From Clostridia bacterium (GTDB lineage: Bacteria; Bacillota; Clostridia; Oscillospirales; SIG627), in contig JAFQMA010000021.1 in NCBI GenBank assembly GCA_017414535.1, positions 1-53,100 on the forward strand: a DNA stretch of 53,100 nt, given 5' to 3'. The notes beneath the pieces were generated by a model. That model did no database searches. It had not been told where the DNA came from and worked only from the letters and a program-made list of their open reading frames with translations. The stretch's first letter is position 1, and each line of letters opens with the position of its first letter. Below are positions 44,135 through 52,093 of the stretch, piece by piece. Made by a program: the position numbers and the translations under genes.

Positions 44135-44163
44135 TTGACAGTATTTCAAAAAATGATTAAAAT
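44135..44163 (+). promoter_or_regulatory. Promoter for cysK
   Basis: TTGACA (44135-44140), 17 bases, TAAAAT (44158-44163). Confidence 0.8.
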
Positions 44164-44191
44164 GAATATACAAATACAGTGAGGTAAAAGT

Positions 44192-45109
44192 ATGTTAGTA
44201 CGTTCAGTATCAGAGCTGATCGGGAAAACACCTTTAGTGGAGGCGACGCGCTTCTATACCGAGGGCAAGGTGCGCTTTCTCATAAAGCCGGAGGGTCTCA
44301 ACCCGGCAGGCTCTGCTAAGGATCGCGTGGCACTGCAAATGCTGTTGGATGCCGAGGAAAAAGGGCTGATCCGCGATGGTGCCACCGTGATCGAGCCCAC
44401 CAGCGGCAACACAGGCATCGGTCTGGCCTCCCTTTGTGCCATGCGCGGTTATAAGGCCATTTTTACCATGCCTGATACCATGAGCCCGGAGCGGCAGATG
44501 CTTCTTCGTGCTTACGGTGCCGAGGTGGTGCTGACCGAAGGGAGCAAGGGAATGGCGGGTGCCATTGAAAAGGCAAAAGCACTATCCGAAGAAATCGAAG
44601 GAAGCTTTATCCCCGGACAATTTGAATCCCCCTCCAACAAAAAAGCGCACTATCTGACCACAGGCCCCGAGATCTGGGAGGATACGAGGGGGCAGGTAGA
44701 CGTATTCATCGCTTGCGTGGGCACGGGCGGCACCGTGACGGGAACGGGCGAATATTTAAAGGAAAAGAATCCGGCCGTTCGCGTGCTTGCCGTAGAGCCT
44801 GCGGCCTCTCCCCTGCTTTCGGGCGGAAAGGCCGGACCTCACGGTATTCAGGGCATCGGTGCCAACTTTATCCCCGAGGTTCTGAACACCGACATCTACG
44901 ACGAGGTGCACACCGTAACGGAGAAAGAGGCCTACAATGCGGCGCGCCGACTTGCCAAGACCGAGGGTCTTCTGGTAGGCATTTCCTCCGGTGCGGCACT
45001 GGCCGTGGCGGAACGGATCGCTAAAAAAGAAGAATATTTCGGCAAGACCGTCGTAGTGCTTTTACCCGATACGGGTGAAAGATATCTTTCCACCGAGCTT
45101 TTTCGATAA
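44192..45109 (+). CDS. cysK: Cysteine synthase (O-acetylserine sulfhydrylase)
   Basis: PLP enzyme forming cysteine from O-acetylserine and sulfide, 305 residues. All canonical motifs are present: the Schiff-base lysine in PAGSAKDRVALQML, the substrate loop EPTSGNTGIGLA, the phosphate-binding GTGGTVTGTG and the C-terminal SSGAALAVA. GAGGT precedes the ATG. Compare the variant paralogue at 4655-5590, which departs at exactly the two motifs that are canonical here. The BNR-repeat gene starts 31 bases after its stop without a terminator between, so they may share a transcript. Confidence 0.94.
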   Translation: MLVRSVSELIGKTPLVEATRFYTEGKVRFLIKPEGLNPAGSAKDRVALQMLLDAEEKGLIRDGATVIEPTSGNTGIGLASLCAMRGYKAIFTMPDTMSPERQMLLRAYGAEVVLTEGSKGMAGAIEKAKALSEEIEGSFIPGQFESPSNKKAHYLTTGPEIWEDTRGQVDVFIACVGTGGTVTGTGEYLKEKNPAVRVLAVEPAASPLLSGGKAGPHGIQGIGANFIPEVLNTDIYDEVHTVTEKEAYNAARRLAKTEGLLVGISSGAALAVAERIAKKEEYFGKTVVVLLPDTGERYLSTELFR

Positions 45110-45139
45110 GCAATCAAATTAAAAACGATAGGAGAAAAA

Positions 45140-46228
45140 ATGTTTACAGACTATTTCAAGCTGACTCCCGATAATCCCCCCAACGAAGGAATCCTTTTCG
45201 TGGATCACGCCAAGAGCGACCGCACGGGTCACTTGGGCCACGCCATGGTGGAATACGAGACGGGCAAGATCCTTGCCTTCTATCCCGACTGCTCCGCCAT
45301 TACCAAGGTGCACATCGGTCATTCGGGCCACGGCTGGATGAAATACAAAAGAAGCGTGGACGGCGGTCTGACTTGGTCGGAGGCCAAGGACGAATTTTAC
45401 TCCAAAAAGTCCTTTGACGATACCGACGGAAAAACCACCATGATGATCGAAAAGATCGTCAAGACCGAAACGGGACGCTTGATCCTTTTCTATCTGGTTT
45501 GCGATATGACCCGCAACGGACACGTTTGGGAGCCCTTTTTCTCTCCCCTCTATTCCATCAGCGACGATCTGGGCGAGAGCTGGAGCGAGCCGAAGGTACT
45601 GATCGATCTGCCCGGACGGATTTTTGACGTAAGATGCCGCGACGGCGAGATCTACGTTTTATTCAACCACGATGAAATGCCCATGCGCGGGCACGATGCG
45701 CCCTACTACCTCCTGGTAAGCAAGGACAACGGCGAAAGCTGGGAGCAGCGCGCAACCCCCATCTTCGAGCACAATCAGGACGCCTGCTACGGCGCGATGT
45801 ACTTTTTGGAAAACGGCGATCTGATCGTTTACGCATACGATCTGCACGACGAGCACAATCTGCGCTACACCATCAGCCACGACAACGGCTTTACGTGGGA
45901 CGATCCCAAACGAAGCTTTATGGCAAAGCGCATCCGCAATCCCCAGATCGCCCGCCTCGGCGGCAAATACCTGATGCACGGGCGAAGCGGCAGCCGCGGC
46001 GAAGTCGGCAAAAAGGGCAATTTCGTCATTTACTGCTCCGAGGACGGGATCGAGTGGGACGAGGGCACGTACCTTTACTTGAAGAACCCGAACGAGGGCG
46101 CAGGCGCGTATTCCAACAACATTCTCGTGCACGACAAGGACGGAAACGAGCGTCTTCTCATTCAAGTATCCCGCGCCTACGAGTTCCACAAGACCAACGT
46201 TTTGCACTATTTTATTGATCCGAAATAA
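45140..46228 (+). CDS. BNR/Asp-box repeat protein, sialidase-like
   Basis: Predicted six-bladed beta-propeller of 362 residues. Four Asp-box motifs are visible: SVDGGLTWSEA, SISDDLGESWSEP, VSKDNGESWE and SHDNGFTWDDP. There is no signal peptide or anchor, so it should be cytosolic. The fold is shared by sialidases and by several other glycan- and non-glycan-binding propellers; I cannot locate a convincing arginine triad plus Tyr-Glu pair by eye, so sialidase activity is only a possibility. AGGAG precedes the ATG. Related BNR proteins of gut Firmicutes occur in glycan-use loci, but here the neighbour is cysK. Confidence 0.75.
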   Translation: MFTDYFKLTPDNPPNEGILFVDHAKSDRTGHLGHAMVEYETGKILAFYPDCSAITKVHIGHSGHGWMKYKRSVDGGLTWSEAKDEFYSKKSFDDTDGKTTMMIEKIVKTETGRLILFYLVCDMTRNGHVWEPFFSPLYSISDDLGESWSEPKVLIDLPGRIFDVRCRDGEIYVLFNHDEMPMRGHDAPYYLLVSKDNGESWEQRATPIFEHNQDACYGAMYFLENGDLIVYAYDLHDEHNLRYTISHDNGFTWDDPKRSFMAKRIRNPQIARLGGKYLMHGRSGSRGEVGKKGNFVIYCSEDGIEWDEGTYLYLKNPNEGAGAYSNNILVHDKDGNERLLIQVSRAYEFHKTNVLHYFIDPK

Positions 46229-46296
46229 TTTTTAAAAACATTTTCAAAAAAATAAAACCTACACTCGAGCTTTTTCCCCTTTATGTATGAAGGCAG

Positions 46297-46322
46297 AAAA
46301 AAGCCCCATCCGAAGATGGAGC
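46297..46322 (-). terminator. Terminator of the tautomerase gene
   Basis: Leftward stem GCTCCATC / GATGGGGC (one G-U pair) with a stable TTCG loop and TTTTTT after it. Confidence 0.75.
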
Positions 46323-46328
46323 GATTTT

Positions 46329-46556
46329 CTAAAAATTCTTTTTTCCGTTGTGGATCATCATGATCTCGGGGCGGGCATCGATCTCCGGCTTCTGAACCGT
46401 GTTTTCCCATTCTGCGGGAGCGACCTCCTCAAAGGAAAGGCTGATGGCCTCGAGCGGACAGCCCCATTCCTCAAGAAACACGTCGCGGACACGTTCGGCA
46501 ACTCTCTGCTTGACGGCTTCATCCTTGGGATAAGCCTTGATTCTGATGTATGGCAT
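46329..46556 (-). CDS. 4-oxalocrotonate tautomerase-family protein
   Basis: Small tautomerase-superfamily protein of 75 residues. It has the catalytic Pro directly after the initiator Met (MPYIRIKAYP), then KQRVAERVRDVFLEEWG and SLSFEEVAPAEW, in keeping with the beta-alpha-beta fold. Members usually act as hexamers on keto-enol pairs; the substrate is unknown. AAGGAGG precedes the ATG at good spacing. It is a single leftward gene between the BNR-repeat gene and the membrane/zinc-ribbon set. Confidence 0.8.
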   Translation of the reverse strand: MPYIRIKAYPKDEAVKQRVAERVRDVFLEEWGCPLEAISLSFEEVAPAEWENTVQKPEIDARPEIMMIHNGKKNF

Positions 46557-46655
46557 AGCGGCCTCCTTCGTTTTTTACCATTTTAACACAAAGAGAAAAA
46601 AAGAAAAGCCTTTTTGAAAAAATTCCCCCATGGGAAGAAAAATGAGGTAATCATT

Positions 46656-47462
46656 ATGATACGTGCAACTTTCTCCAAGCGCAGAATCCTTTCCGTCCTG
46701 CTTGCCCTTCTGCTGGCCGTTTCCCTACTCTCCACGGTAAGCTACGCCGCAGAGGAGGAAAGCATTATCATCAAGGTGGATGAGATCGAAGAAACGGAGG
46801 GCGGCGCTACCGTCACCTTGAAGATCCAAAATAACACGGGAAGCAGAGTCAGCTTCGGCTGGGTCAACAGCTGTGACGTGCTGATCACCACCGACGACGG
46901 CGATTATTCCTGCAGGCCGCCCCACGAGAGCATCAAGATCGGCAAGAGCACTGTTGAAATGCAGCTGGAAGATATTGAAGGCAAGATCGAGCGTATTGAG
47001 CTGACAGAGCTGTGCCTGCTCAGCGACGACGGCCTTCCCAGCGAAGAGATGCACGACGTAGTGATCTACGACAAGGCCGAGGGAATCAAATCCTTTGAGG
47101 GCGAATTTGCCTATTTTTCCTCTCCTCAAAATATTATCATGACTATCATCAGCATCGTTCCCTTCCTCATGGTGGGCATTTTCGTTGTTGTGGGAATCAT
47201 CGTATTTCTGAACGTTCGCAAAAACCGCAGGGCTGACGAGGAGATGGCCATGGGCCTTGACTTTGGCGCAGGATCGCAGGACATGGGTGCAGAGATGCAC
47301 CGTCAGGCACACGAGACGGCGATGCGCGACCATGCCAATTTTGTCAACCAGCAGAACCTGCACAACCACATCCAGATCCACAACGATTTTACCCAGCAGA
47401 GCATGAACACCACGGACATGGGCGGATTTAATCCTCCTCCCACTCCCCCCGCAGGAATGTAA
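46656..47462 (+). CDS. Secreted-domain membrane protein with His/Gln-rich tail, uncharacterised
   Basis: Protein of 268 residues I do not recognise. A signal-like N-terminus (about 10-31, ending SYAAE) precedes an extracellular beta-rich region (35-155) of the form ATVTLKIQNNTGSRVSFGWV with a Cys pair (C73, C86). One membrane helix lies at about 160-186 and a cytoplasmic tail follows that is rich in Met, His, Gln and Asn and ends with NPPPTPPAGM. GAGGT precedes the ATG at 46656; an earlier in-frame ATG has no site. The downstream zinc-ribbon gene starts 13 bases later, so they form a pair. Confidence 0.75.
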   Translation: MIRATFSKRRILSVLLALLLAVSLLSTVSYAAEEESIIIKVDEIEETEGGATVTLKIQNNTGSRVSFGWVNSCDVLITTDDGDYSCRPPHESIKIGKSTVEMQLEDIEGKIERIELTELCLLSDDGLPSEEMHDVVIYDKAEGIKSFEGEFAYFSSPQNIIMTIISIVPFLMVGIFVVVGIIVFLNVRKNRRADEEMAMGLDFGAGSQDMGAEMHRQAHETAMRDHANFVNQQNLHNHIQIHNDFTQQSMNTTDMGGFNPPPTPPAGM

Positions 47463-47475
47463 AGGAGAAAGAAAT

Positions 47476-47994
47476 ATGAGTCAGTGTATTTATTGCAAGC
47501 AAGAGCTCCCCGAAGGCAGTGCCTTCTGCCCTTCCTGCGGCAAAAAGCAGGTCATTGCATATAAGCAGACCTTTCAGCGCGACGGCATGAGCGAAAAGGA
47601 ATTTATCGAGAAGATCAATTTATGGTTCCAGAGCTACCCCCAGGTAGCAAACGTTAAAGCCAGCTTTGAATTAAAGCTTCGCTTCGGCCTTTTGGTGAAC
47701 AAATACAAGCTGAATTCCGTCACCATCGAATACGAACAATTTTCCGGTCAAAATGAAAACCAGTATGCCGTGGAAAAGCTGAGCCGCCTGGCGTTGGTCA
47801 AGCTTTCTCTGGATCATCTGCTTGCCCGTTGGCAAAAAAGCAACCCCGGCGCGACGGTGGTCAGCAGAAACGGCGGCGTCAACCAGCGCGGTCAGATCGG
47901 AAGTCTTCTGCTCTTTGGTATTGGCGCCTTCAACAGAAGTCAGCTTTACTTACTTTATAAGTTCAACCGCAAAAAGGGACCTCTCGTTCCCTGA
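47476..47994 (+). CDS. Zinc-ribbon protein with conserved C-terminal domain, uncharacterised
   Basis: Protein of 172 residues. The N-terminus is a zinc ribbon with Cys4, Cys7, Cys18 and Cys21 (CIYC...CPSC). The rest (35-165) looks like a folded alpha/beta domain with SEKEFIEKINLWFQSYP and LVNKYKLNSVTIEYEQF; I know no function. AAGGAG precedes the ATG. It is co-oriented and 13 bases after the His-rich membrane protein. The convergent gene at 48049-48348 has a ribbon with exactly the same cysteine spacing. Confidence 0.75.
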   Translation: MSQCIYCKQELPEGSAFCPSCGKKQVIAYKQTFQRDGMSEKEFIEKINLWFQSYPQVANVKASFELKLRFGLLVNKYKLNSVTIEYEQFSGQNENQYAVEKLSRLALVKLSLDHLLARWQKSNPGATVVSRNGGVNQRGQIGSLLLFGIGAFNRSQLYLLYKFNRKKGPLVP

Positions 47995-48005
47995 TAACAT
48001 GAAAC

Positions 48006-48036
48006 AGCCCCCTGCCGAGAATATCGGCAGGGGGCT
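48006..48036. terminator. Hairpin between the two convergent zinc-ribbon genes
   Basis: 13-bp perfect stem (AGCCCCCTGCCGA / TCGGCAGGGGGCT). The T-tracts are poor on both sides, so it is a less certain terminator. Confidence 0.6.
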
Positions 48037-48048
48037 TGTCGTTTATCA

Positions 48049-48348
48049 TCAAAGAAGCCGTAGGAAAGCTCGGACATGAGCAGGCACATAGGGTAACGCG
48101 GAGGCGCTGTCGGCAAAAAGGATCAGGAGCAAAAAGAAGAGGCCGATCGCGCCGAGAACGCAAAGCCAAACGATCACAGCGTTCTTGTGACGGATGCGGT
48201 TGGGATCGGTCAGACCGGAATCCATTTCTTCATACTGCAAGACATACTCATTTTGCGCGGCTTTCTTGGCAGGCATCTCTTTCCCACAGTAGGGGCACAC
48301 ACGAATAAGCGGAGATAAGGACTTACCGCAATGGGGGCATTTGATCAA
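48049..48348 (-). CDS. Zinc-ribbon, single-helix membrane protein, uncharacterised
   Basis: Predicted 99-residue protein. A zinc ribbon with Cys4, Cys7, Cys18 and Cys21 (CPHC...CPYC) is followed by a polar segment and one membrane helix (about 57-78, AVIVWLCVLGAIGLFFLLLI). The ribbon would face the cytoplasm. The start is TTG at 48348 with a good AGGAG site, and it brings the first Cys into register. It has its own promoter and converges on the other zinc-ribbon gene. No specific family recognised. Confidence 0.7.
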   Translation of the reverse strand: MIKCPHCGKSLSPLIRVCPYCGKEMPAKKAAQNEYVLQYEEMDSGLTDPNRIRHKNAVIVWLCVLGAIGLFFLLLILFADSASALPYVPAHVRAFLRLL

Positions 48349-48398
48349 TTGAGTCTCCTAAAAATAAAAACAGCAGGGTGAGTCGAATGTCAGGAGTT

Positions 48399-48427
48399 AT
48401 TATACCCAATTCACTATTGAAAAACAA
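48399..48427 (-). promoter_or_regulatory. Promoter for the zinc-ribbon membrane protein gene
   Basis: Leftward TTGTTT (48422-48427), 17 bases, TATAAT (48399-48404). Confidence 0.65.
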
Positions 48428-48496
48428 TGAGCGCGCTGCTTAGTTTTCCCCATTTTTTCGACTTTTTTCTCTATTTGTTATTGAGTTCTCAATAAA

Positions 48497-48529
48497 GGAA
48501 AAGAAGCCTTGCGCTGAGCGCACGGCTTC
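48497..48529 (-). terminator. Terminator of the cyclase-isomerase operon
   Basis: Stem GAAGCC-x-TGCGC / GCGCA-x-GGCTTC (one mismatch) with TTTT after it leftward; eleven bases beyond the stop at 48541. Confidence 0.65.
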
Positions 48530-48540
48530 CGTCTTTTTCG

Positions 48541-48969
48541 TTATAAAACAAGCGTTACGGAATCGGTTTCGGGGTCAAGGGAAAGCTCGCGCCCCGATAC
48601 CCAGCGCGTTTCCCAACGGTCGGATTCACCGTCACAATGGGGATAGAGATCAACGGTCTGATAGGAGCCGAACTGCAAAAGGAGCCTTCCTTCCTGCCAC
48701 AAAAGGCGGACGGAACGGTAGCTCTGATCTCTTTCGGGGATCCACACAAGCTCATTCCCGTCAAGATCCTGAAAATTCACCTCTCCGTTGGAGGAGGCAA
48801 GGATCACATAGCCGCGGCAGGAGGAGGATCGGAGCGTATCATCTCCTAATTTTAAAGAGAATTCATGGGGCTCAACAATAAGCTTCAGTATCTTCTCATC
48901 CCCGAAATCGGTATTATCCTTCGTTTGATAGCCACCGAGTCTTTGAAATTCATATCGGATCTCACGCAT
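48541..48969 (-). CDS. Uncharacterised beta-rich protein
   Basis: Predicted 142-residue cytosolic protein with alternating polar/hydrophobic strands (RLLWQEGRLLLQFGSYQTVDL) and a C-terminal SLDPETDSVTLVL; no domain I recognise. The start ATG at 48969 has a modest GAGA site. It lies 21 bases after the sugar isomerase-like gene and is the last gene of the minus-strand operon, so a role in the same pathway is possible but unproven. Confidence 0.7.
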   Translation of the reverse strand: MREIRYEFQRLGGYQTKDNTDFGDEKILKLIVEPHEFSLKLGDDTLRSSSCRGYVILASSNGEVNFQDLDGNELVWIPERDQSYRSVRLLWQEGRLLLQFGSYQTVDLYPHCDGESDRWETRWVSGRELSLDPETDSVTLVL

Positions 48970-48990
48970 TGTTCATTCTCACTTTCACAT

Positions 48991-49842
48991 TTATTTTTGG
49001 TCAAAGAGATCGGCAAGTCTTCTTGCGCTTTCGGCAAGCTTGACTACACCATCGAACACCGTACCGGGAGAGTAGGCGGAAAGATACATATCCGCCTCCA
49101 GAGTAAAATAGCCATCGTAGCCGATTTCCCGCAGAGCCTTGACGATGGGGGGATAATCGATACTGCGGGAAAAGGGGATCTGATGCTGATCGCGATGACA
49201 GTCGTTATCGTGGATATGAAGGGCCTTGAGGCGATGTCCCAAAGCATGGATCATATTGACGGAACCGTCGCCCGAGCCGCGCATTTCCGCATGTCCCAGA
49301 TCCAGACAGGCAACAAGGAAGGGATCACCGAGGGCATCGATATGGTGCACGAAGTCCTCACCGGTGGCACAGGCGGCAAAGGAGGATTCGTTCTTTTCCT
49401 TATTCCAATTCCACATATTCTCTGCAGCGATCTTTACCCCGAGGGCATGAGCTACGGGGAGAAGTTCGGCATACATTTCGGCATTTTCCTCAGCCGTTTT
49501 ATTGTTATTGGGGTGGATCACGCAGATCTTACCGCCTGCCTCGGCCGTGCATTCCAGTGCATAGGGCAGGCTTTCCCGAATGGCGGGAATACGAACGGGA
49601 AAGGGCGCGTGGGACTGATTGCAGTGGATGCCAACGGCTTCGCCGATGCTTTTCAGCTCCCGTGCAAGCTTTAGGTGCTCTCGGGCGCGGGCTCGCAGCG
49701 CTTCCCCACCCTCTCCATCGGAGGGACAAAGGGGAAAGAGGGAGAAATCCCAAGCATCAAAGCCTGCCTTCCCGCAGAGCTCTACGGCCCTCGGGAAACC
49801 CACGTGATTGGCAATGGATTCGATTTCCGTTGAAATTTTCAT
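48991..49842 (-). CDS. Sugar phosphate isomerase/epimerase-like TIM-barrel protein
   Basis: Xylose-isomerase-like TIM barrel (AP-endonuclease-2 family), 283 residues. The metal-site elements are recognisable: CVIHPNN, KIAAENMWNW (Glu), LVACLDLGHAEM (Asp, His), ALHIHDNDCHRDQH and TLEADM (Glu). Substrates in the family range from inositols and keto sugars to hydroxypyruvate, and none is indicated here. GAGGTG overlaps the end of the upstream cyclase gene, so the two are coupled. Confidence 0.85.
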   Translation of the reverse strand: MKISTEIESIANHVGFPRAVELCGKAGFDAWDFSLFPLCPSDGEGGEALRARAREHLKLARELKSIGEAVGIHCNQSHAPFPVRIPAIRESLPYALECTAEAGGKICVIHPNNNKTAEENAEMYAELLPVAHALGVKIAAENMWNWNKEKNESSFAACATGEDFVHHIDALGDPFLVACLDLGHAEMRGSGDGSVNMIHALGHRLKALHIHDNDCHRDQHQIPFSRSIDYPPIVKALREIGYDGYFTLEADMYLSAYSPGTVFDGVVKLAESARRLADLFDQK

Positions 49843-49848
49843 ATTTTT

Positions 49849-50406
49849 TTACACCTCTGCAATAACGCGGCAAGGAAGCCCCGTCATACCGCTGAAGCGA
49901 ACAGGATAGGTATGAGCGATAAAGCGGCCTCCTACGGCAAGAAGCGGCCTGAGACCGCAAAGATTTTCCACCACAAACACACCGCGGTCGGCACAGCGCT
50001 GATCCATGGGCGTATGCTCCTTACCGCGGCGAAGCCCCGAGCAATCCACACCGATCATTGAGATCTCGCGATCCAGCAAAGCTTCCACAAGGACGGGAGA
50101 AAGCTGTGGATGGGAGGAAAAATAGGCCTTGGAGCCGTAGGGCTCCTCCTCAATAAATCCCGTATAAAAGGCCACGAACTGACCCGCACGGACCTGATCC
50201 ATAGCAATATCGCCGATCTCTATATCGCGATCGCGAACGACGGAAACGTCAAAAACGATTCCCTCGCGGCAGGTATATTCCAAGGGAAATTCCTTATCCA
50301 TCACGTCAAAATGGGTGCCGAGATGGCCCAATAGGGCCCGATCGTCCTTTTCCGGTGCAGAACGGCGCATCTCGGGTGTAATGAGCAGGGTAATATCATA
50401 GAGCAC
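49849..50406 (-). CDS. Cyclase-family (kynurenine formamidase-like) metal hydrolase
   Basis: Metal-dependent hydrolase of 185 residues. The signature HxGTHxD is present as HLGTHFD (His28, His32, Asp34), followed by ISMIGVDCSGLRRG and FIAHTYPVRFSG in the usual places. Known members hydrolyse N-formylkynurenine, or act on polyketide rings; the presence of an isomerase partner suggests another small-molecule role. The start is GTG at 50406 with a strong AAAGGAGG site. It heads an operon with the TIM-barrel protein and an unknown protein. Confidence 0.82.
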   Translation of the reverse strand: MLYDITLLITPEMRRSAPEKDDRALLGHLGTHFDVMDKEFPLEYTCREGIVFDVSVVRDRDIEIGDIAMDQVRAGQFVAFYTGFIEEEPYGSKAYFSSHPQLSPVLVEALLDREISMIGVDCSGLRRGKEHTPMDQRCADRGVFVVENLCGLRPLLAVGGRFIAHTYPVRFSGMTGLPCRVIAEV

Positions 50407-50426
50407 GGGATCGCCTCCTTTTTCTC

Positions 50427-50455
50427 ATACTAACACAGCAAAAGCATATTTGCAA
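50427..50455 (-). promoter_or_regulatory. Promoter for the cyclase operon
   Basis: Leftward TTGCAA (50450-50455), 17 bases, TAGTAT (50427-50432), just after the TraB-family terminator. Confidence 0.65.
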
Positions 50456-50456
50456 G

Positions 50457-50484
50457 AAAAATCGCCCGATGTTCGGGCGATTTT
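50457..50484 (-). terminator. Terminator of the TraB-family gene
   Basis: 12-bp perfect stem (AAAATCGCCCGA / TCGGGCGATTTT) with a 3-base loop. Confidence 0.85.
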
Positions 50485-50496
50485 TTGGATTTTCGT

Positions 50497-51519
50497 TTAT
50501 TTCGTTATAAGCTCGACGGTATAGCCGCGGGCGGAAAGCAGGTCTGCCATGGCGCCTTCACCTACCACGTGGGCGGCACCGACGCAGATGAAGACCTCGT
50601 CGCCGGAGGCCAGTGCATCCTCGGCAAAATCGGCCATGGACAAATTGCGCTTTACAATTATGGCATTGTTGTATTCCTCATAAAGCTCCATCGCCTCGGG
50701 CGGTAATTCATCATCCGCGGAGGAAAGATAATCGGCAAAGGCCTTTTCATCTCCTGCAGCCCACAGATCCATCATTTTCTTATACTCTTCGATTGCTTCC
50801 TCTTGCTTTTCGTACATCTCAATAGAGGAGCTTAAAAGCATGCACTGCAGCTCATAAGAGAAGCCGGTGAGCAACTGATATTGGAATTGAACGGACTCAA
50901 CCTCCAAGATCTCTTTATTGGCATTTTTTGCACGCTCAAGCAGGTGCATATCGATCCCAAGATCCTTATCTGCCCCCAATCCCTCCAGGATCGTATCGTA
51001 ATATGCAACCTCATCAATATACGTTGACCAGAAGTAAGGGATAAACTTTTCGAATGCTTCCAGATAATTATCCGTATCCTTTAGAATCTTAACTGCTTTT
51101 TCATAAAGCTCGGCAGGAACGTGATCTTGCACTGTCGTACCGTCCTTGAGAAGCATAAGCTGAGCGGCCTCCTGCGAGGCTTTCGCGTCCTCTTGAAATG
51201 CGATGATATCAGCCTCTACCGCCAGACTATCCGCAGCGTCAAAGGCATTCAGCACGTAATCCGGCAAGGGATAATAATCCTCTCTCCCCAGGTGGATAGA
51301 GCCGAATAACCACGCCACGTTGCCGTCCTTATCGGTAACGCGATACAGCAGCGGAGCATATTCTCGTGGCTCAGAGGCGTCTTCCGTCGTAACCGTAACG
51401 ATGGCAGAAGCCGTCGTCCCGACCTCGTTCGTTTCGGGCAAGGGTGCATCTTGACAAGAAATCAGAGTAAAGCAAAGAACAACAATAAGTAGCCAACTGA
51501 ATATCCGCTTTATTTTCAT
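50497..51519 (-). CDS. TraB/GumN-family lipoprotein
   Basis: Predicted lipoprotein of 340 residues in the TraB/PrgY/GumN family, which is thought to include metalloproteases. The signal peptide ends in a lipobox (LISCQ, Cys22). The two conserved Gxx(I/A)H motifs are present, GSIHLG near the start and GAAHVVGEGAMADLL near the C-terminus. The middle is helical and acidic. AAGGAGG precedes the ATG at 51519, and the longer open frame upstream lacks one. It has a near-consensus promoter and its own terminator. Its substrate is unknown. Confidence 0.85.
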   Translation of the reverse strand: MKIKRIFSWLLIVVLCFTLISCQDAPLPETNEVGTTASAIVTVTTEDASEPREYAPLLYRVTDKDGNVAWLFGSIHLGREDYYPLPDYVLNAFDAADSLAVEADIIAFQEDAKASQEAAQLMLLKDGTTVQDHVPAELYEKAVKILKDTDNYLEAFEKFIPYFWSTYIDEVAYYDTILEGLGADKDLGIDMHLLERAKNANKEILEVESVQFQYQLLTGFSYELQCMLLSSSIEMYEKQEEAIEEYKKMMDLWAAGDEKAFADYLSSADDELPPEAMELYEEYNNAIIVKRNLSMADFAEDALASGDEVFICVGAAHVVGEGAMADLLSARGYTVELITK

Positions 51520-51540
51520 AGAATCGCCTCCTTTTCTTGT

Positions 51541-51569
51541 ATTATAACAAAAAGAAGCTGAGCTTGCAA
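51541..51569 (-). promoter_or_regulatory. Promoter for the TraB-family gene
   Basis: Leftward TTGCAA (51564-51569), 17 bases, TATAAT (51541-51546). Confidence 0.7.
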
Positions 51570-51611
51570 GAAAAACCGTCTTAAGATCGTGCGTTTTATA
51601 TAAAAGGGTAT

Positions 51612-51640
51612 TTGACAAGGCGGCGAAGATAGGATAAAAT
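51612..51640 (+). promoter_or_regulatory. Promoter for the DUF1828-like pair
   Basis: TTGACA (51612-51617), 17 bases, TAAAAT (51635-51640). The spacer begins AGGCGGCGA as in the darA promoter. Confidence 0.75.
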
Positions 51641-51670
51641 AAAAGAAAGAGAGTTTGAGAGGTACATAAA

Positions 51671-52093
51671 ATGGATGCACGGGCATTAAACGAGGCCATT
51701 GGACAAGGGATCCGCAAGGTATACTATCCCGATCGCATCGAGCTATACCTTCCCTTCTTCATTGGGAACGAAAAAAGCGAGGAGTTTTGTCTTGCTTTTG
51801 ATCGGGACGGCGTGCTCAGCGACGGTGGCAGAACGCTGGAAGAATTGAAAAAGCGAGTAGGCGATCTTACCCCTTACCGCGAGACCATTCGGAACATTCT
51901 GGATCATTTCGGTACGGTGGCGCTGGAGGGCGGCCAAAAGCTGGTGGTTCGCAGCTTTCAGACCTGTTCTTTCGGCGATAAGGAATACCTTGACTATGCG
52001 GGAGGCCTGAGCCGAATGATCCGCGTGATCGCCCTGATCTGTGCGGCAGATCGCATTAAAGTGGATGAAGATGGGGTGGTGAGCTTATGCTGA
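51671..52093 (+). CDS. DUF1828-like protein
   Basis: Protein of 140 residues resembling the DUF1828 domain: a beta-rich start (DRIELYLPFFIG), FDRDGVLSDGGRTLEELKKR, then YRETIRNILDHFG and a final LSRMIRVIALICAA helix. The match is by pattern and is not certain. DUF1828 proteins are uncharacterised; some occur near mobile or defence genes, which is not the case here. The ATG at 51671 lies about 30 bases after the -10. Its 3' end overlaps the next gene by seven bases. Confidence 0.7.
   Translation: MDARALNEAIGQGIRKVYYPDRIELYLPFFIGNEKSEEFCLAFDRDGVLSDGGRTLEELKKRVGDLTPYRETIRNILDHFGTVALEGGQKLVVRSFQTCSFGDKEYLDYAGGLSRMIRVIALICAADRIKVDEDGVVSLC

Noticed and set aside
42770..44182. 470-residue open frame opposite the glycosidase-amidase gene
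   Set aside because: Complement of a gene with convincing domains; product shows no recognisable domain and no ribosome site.
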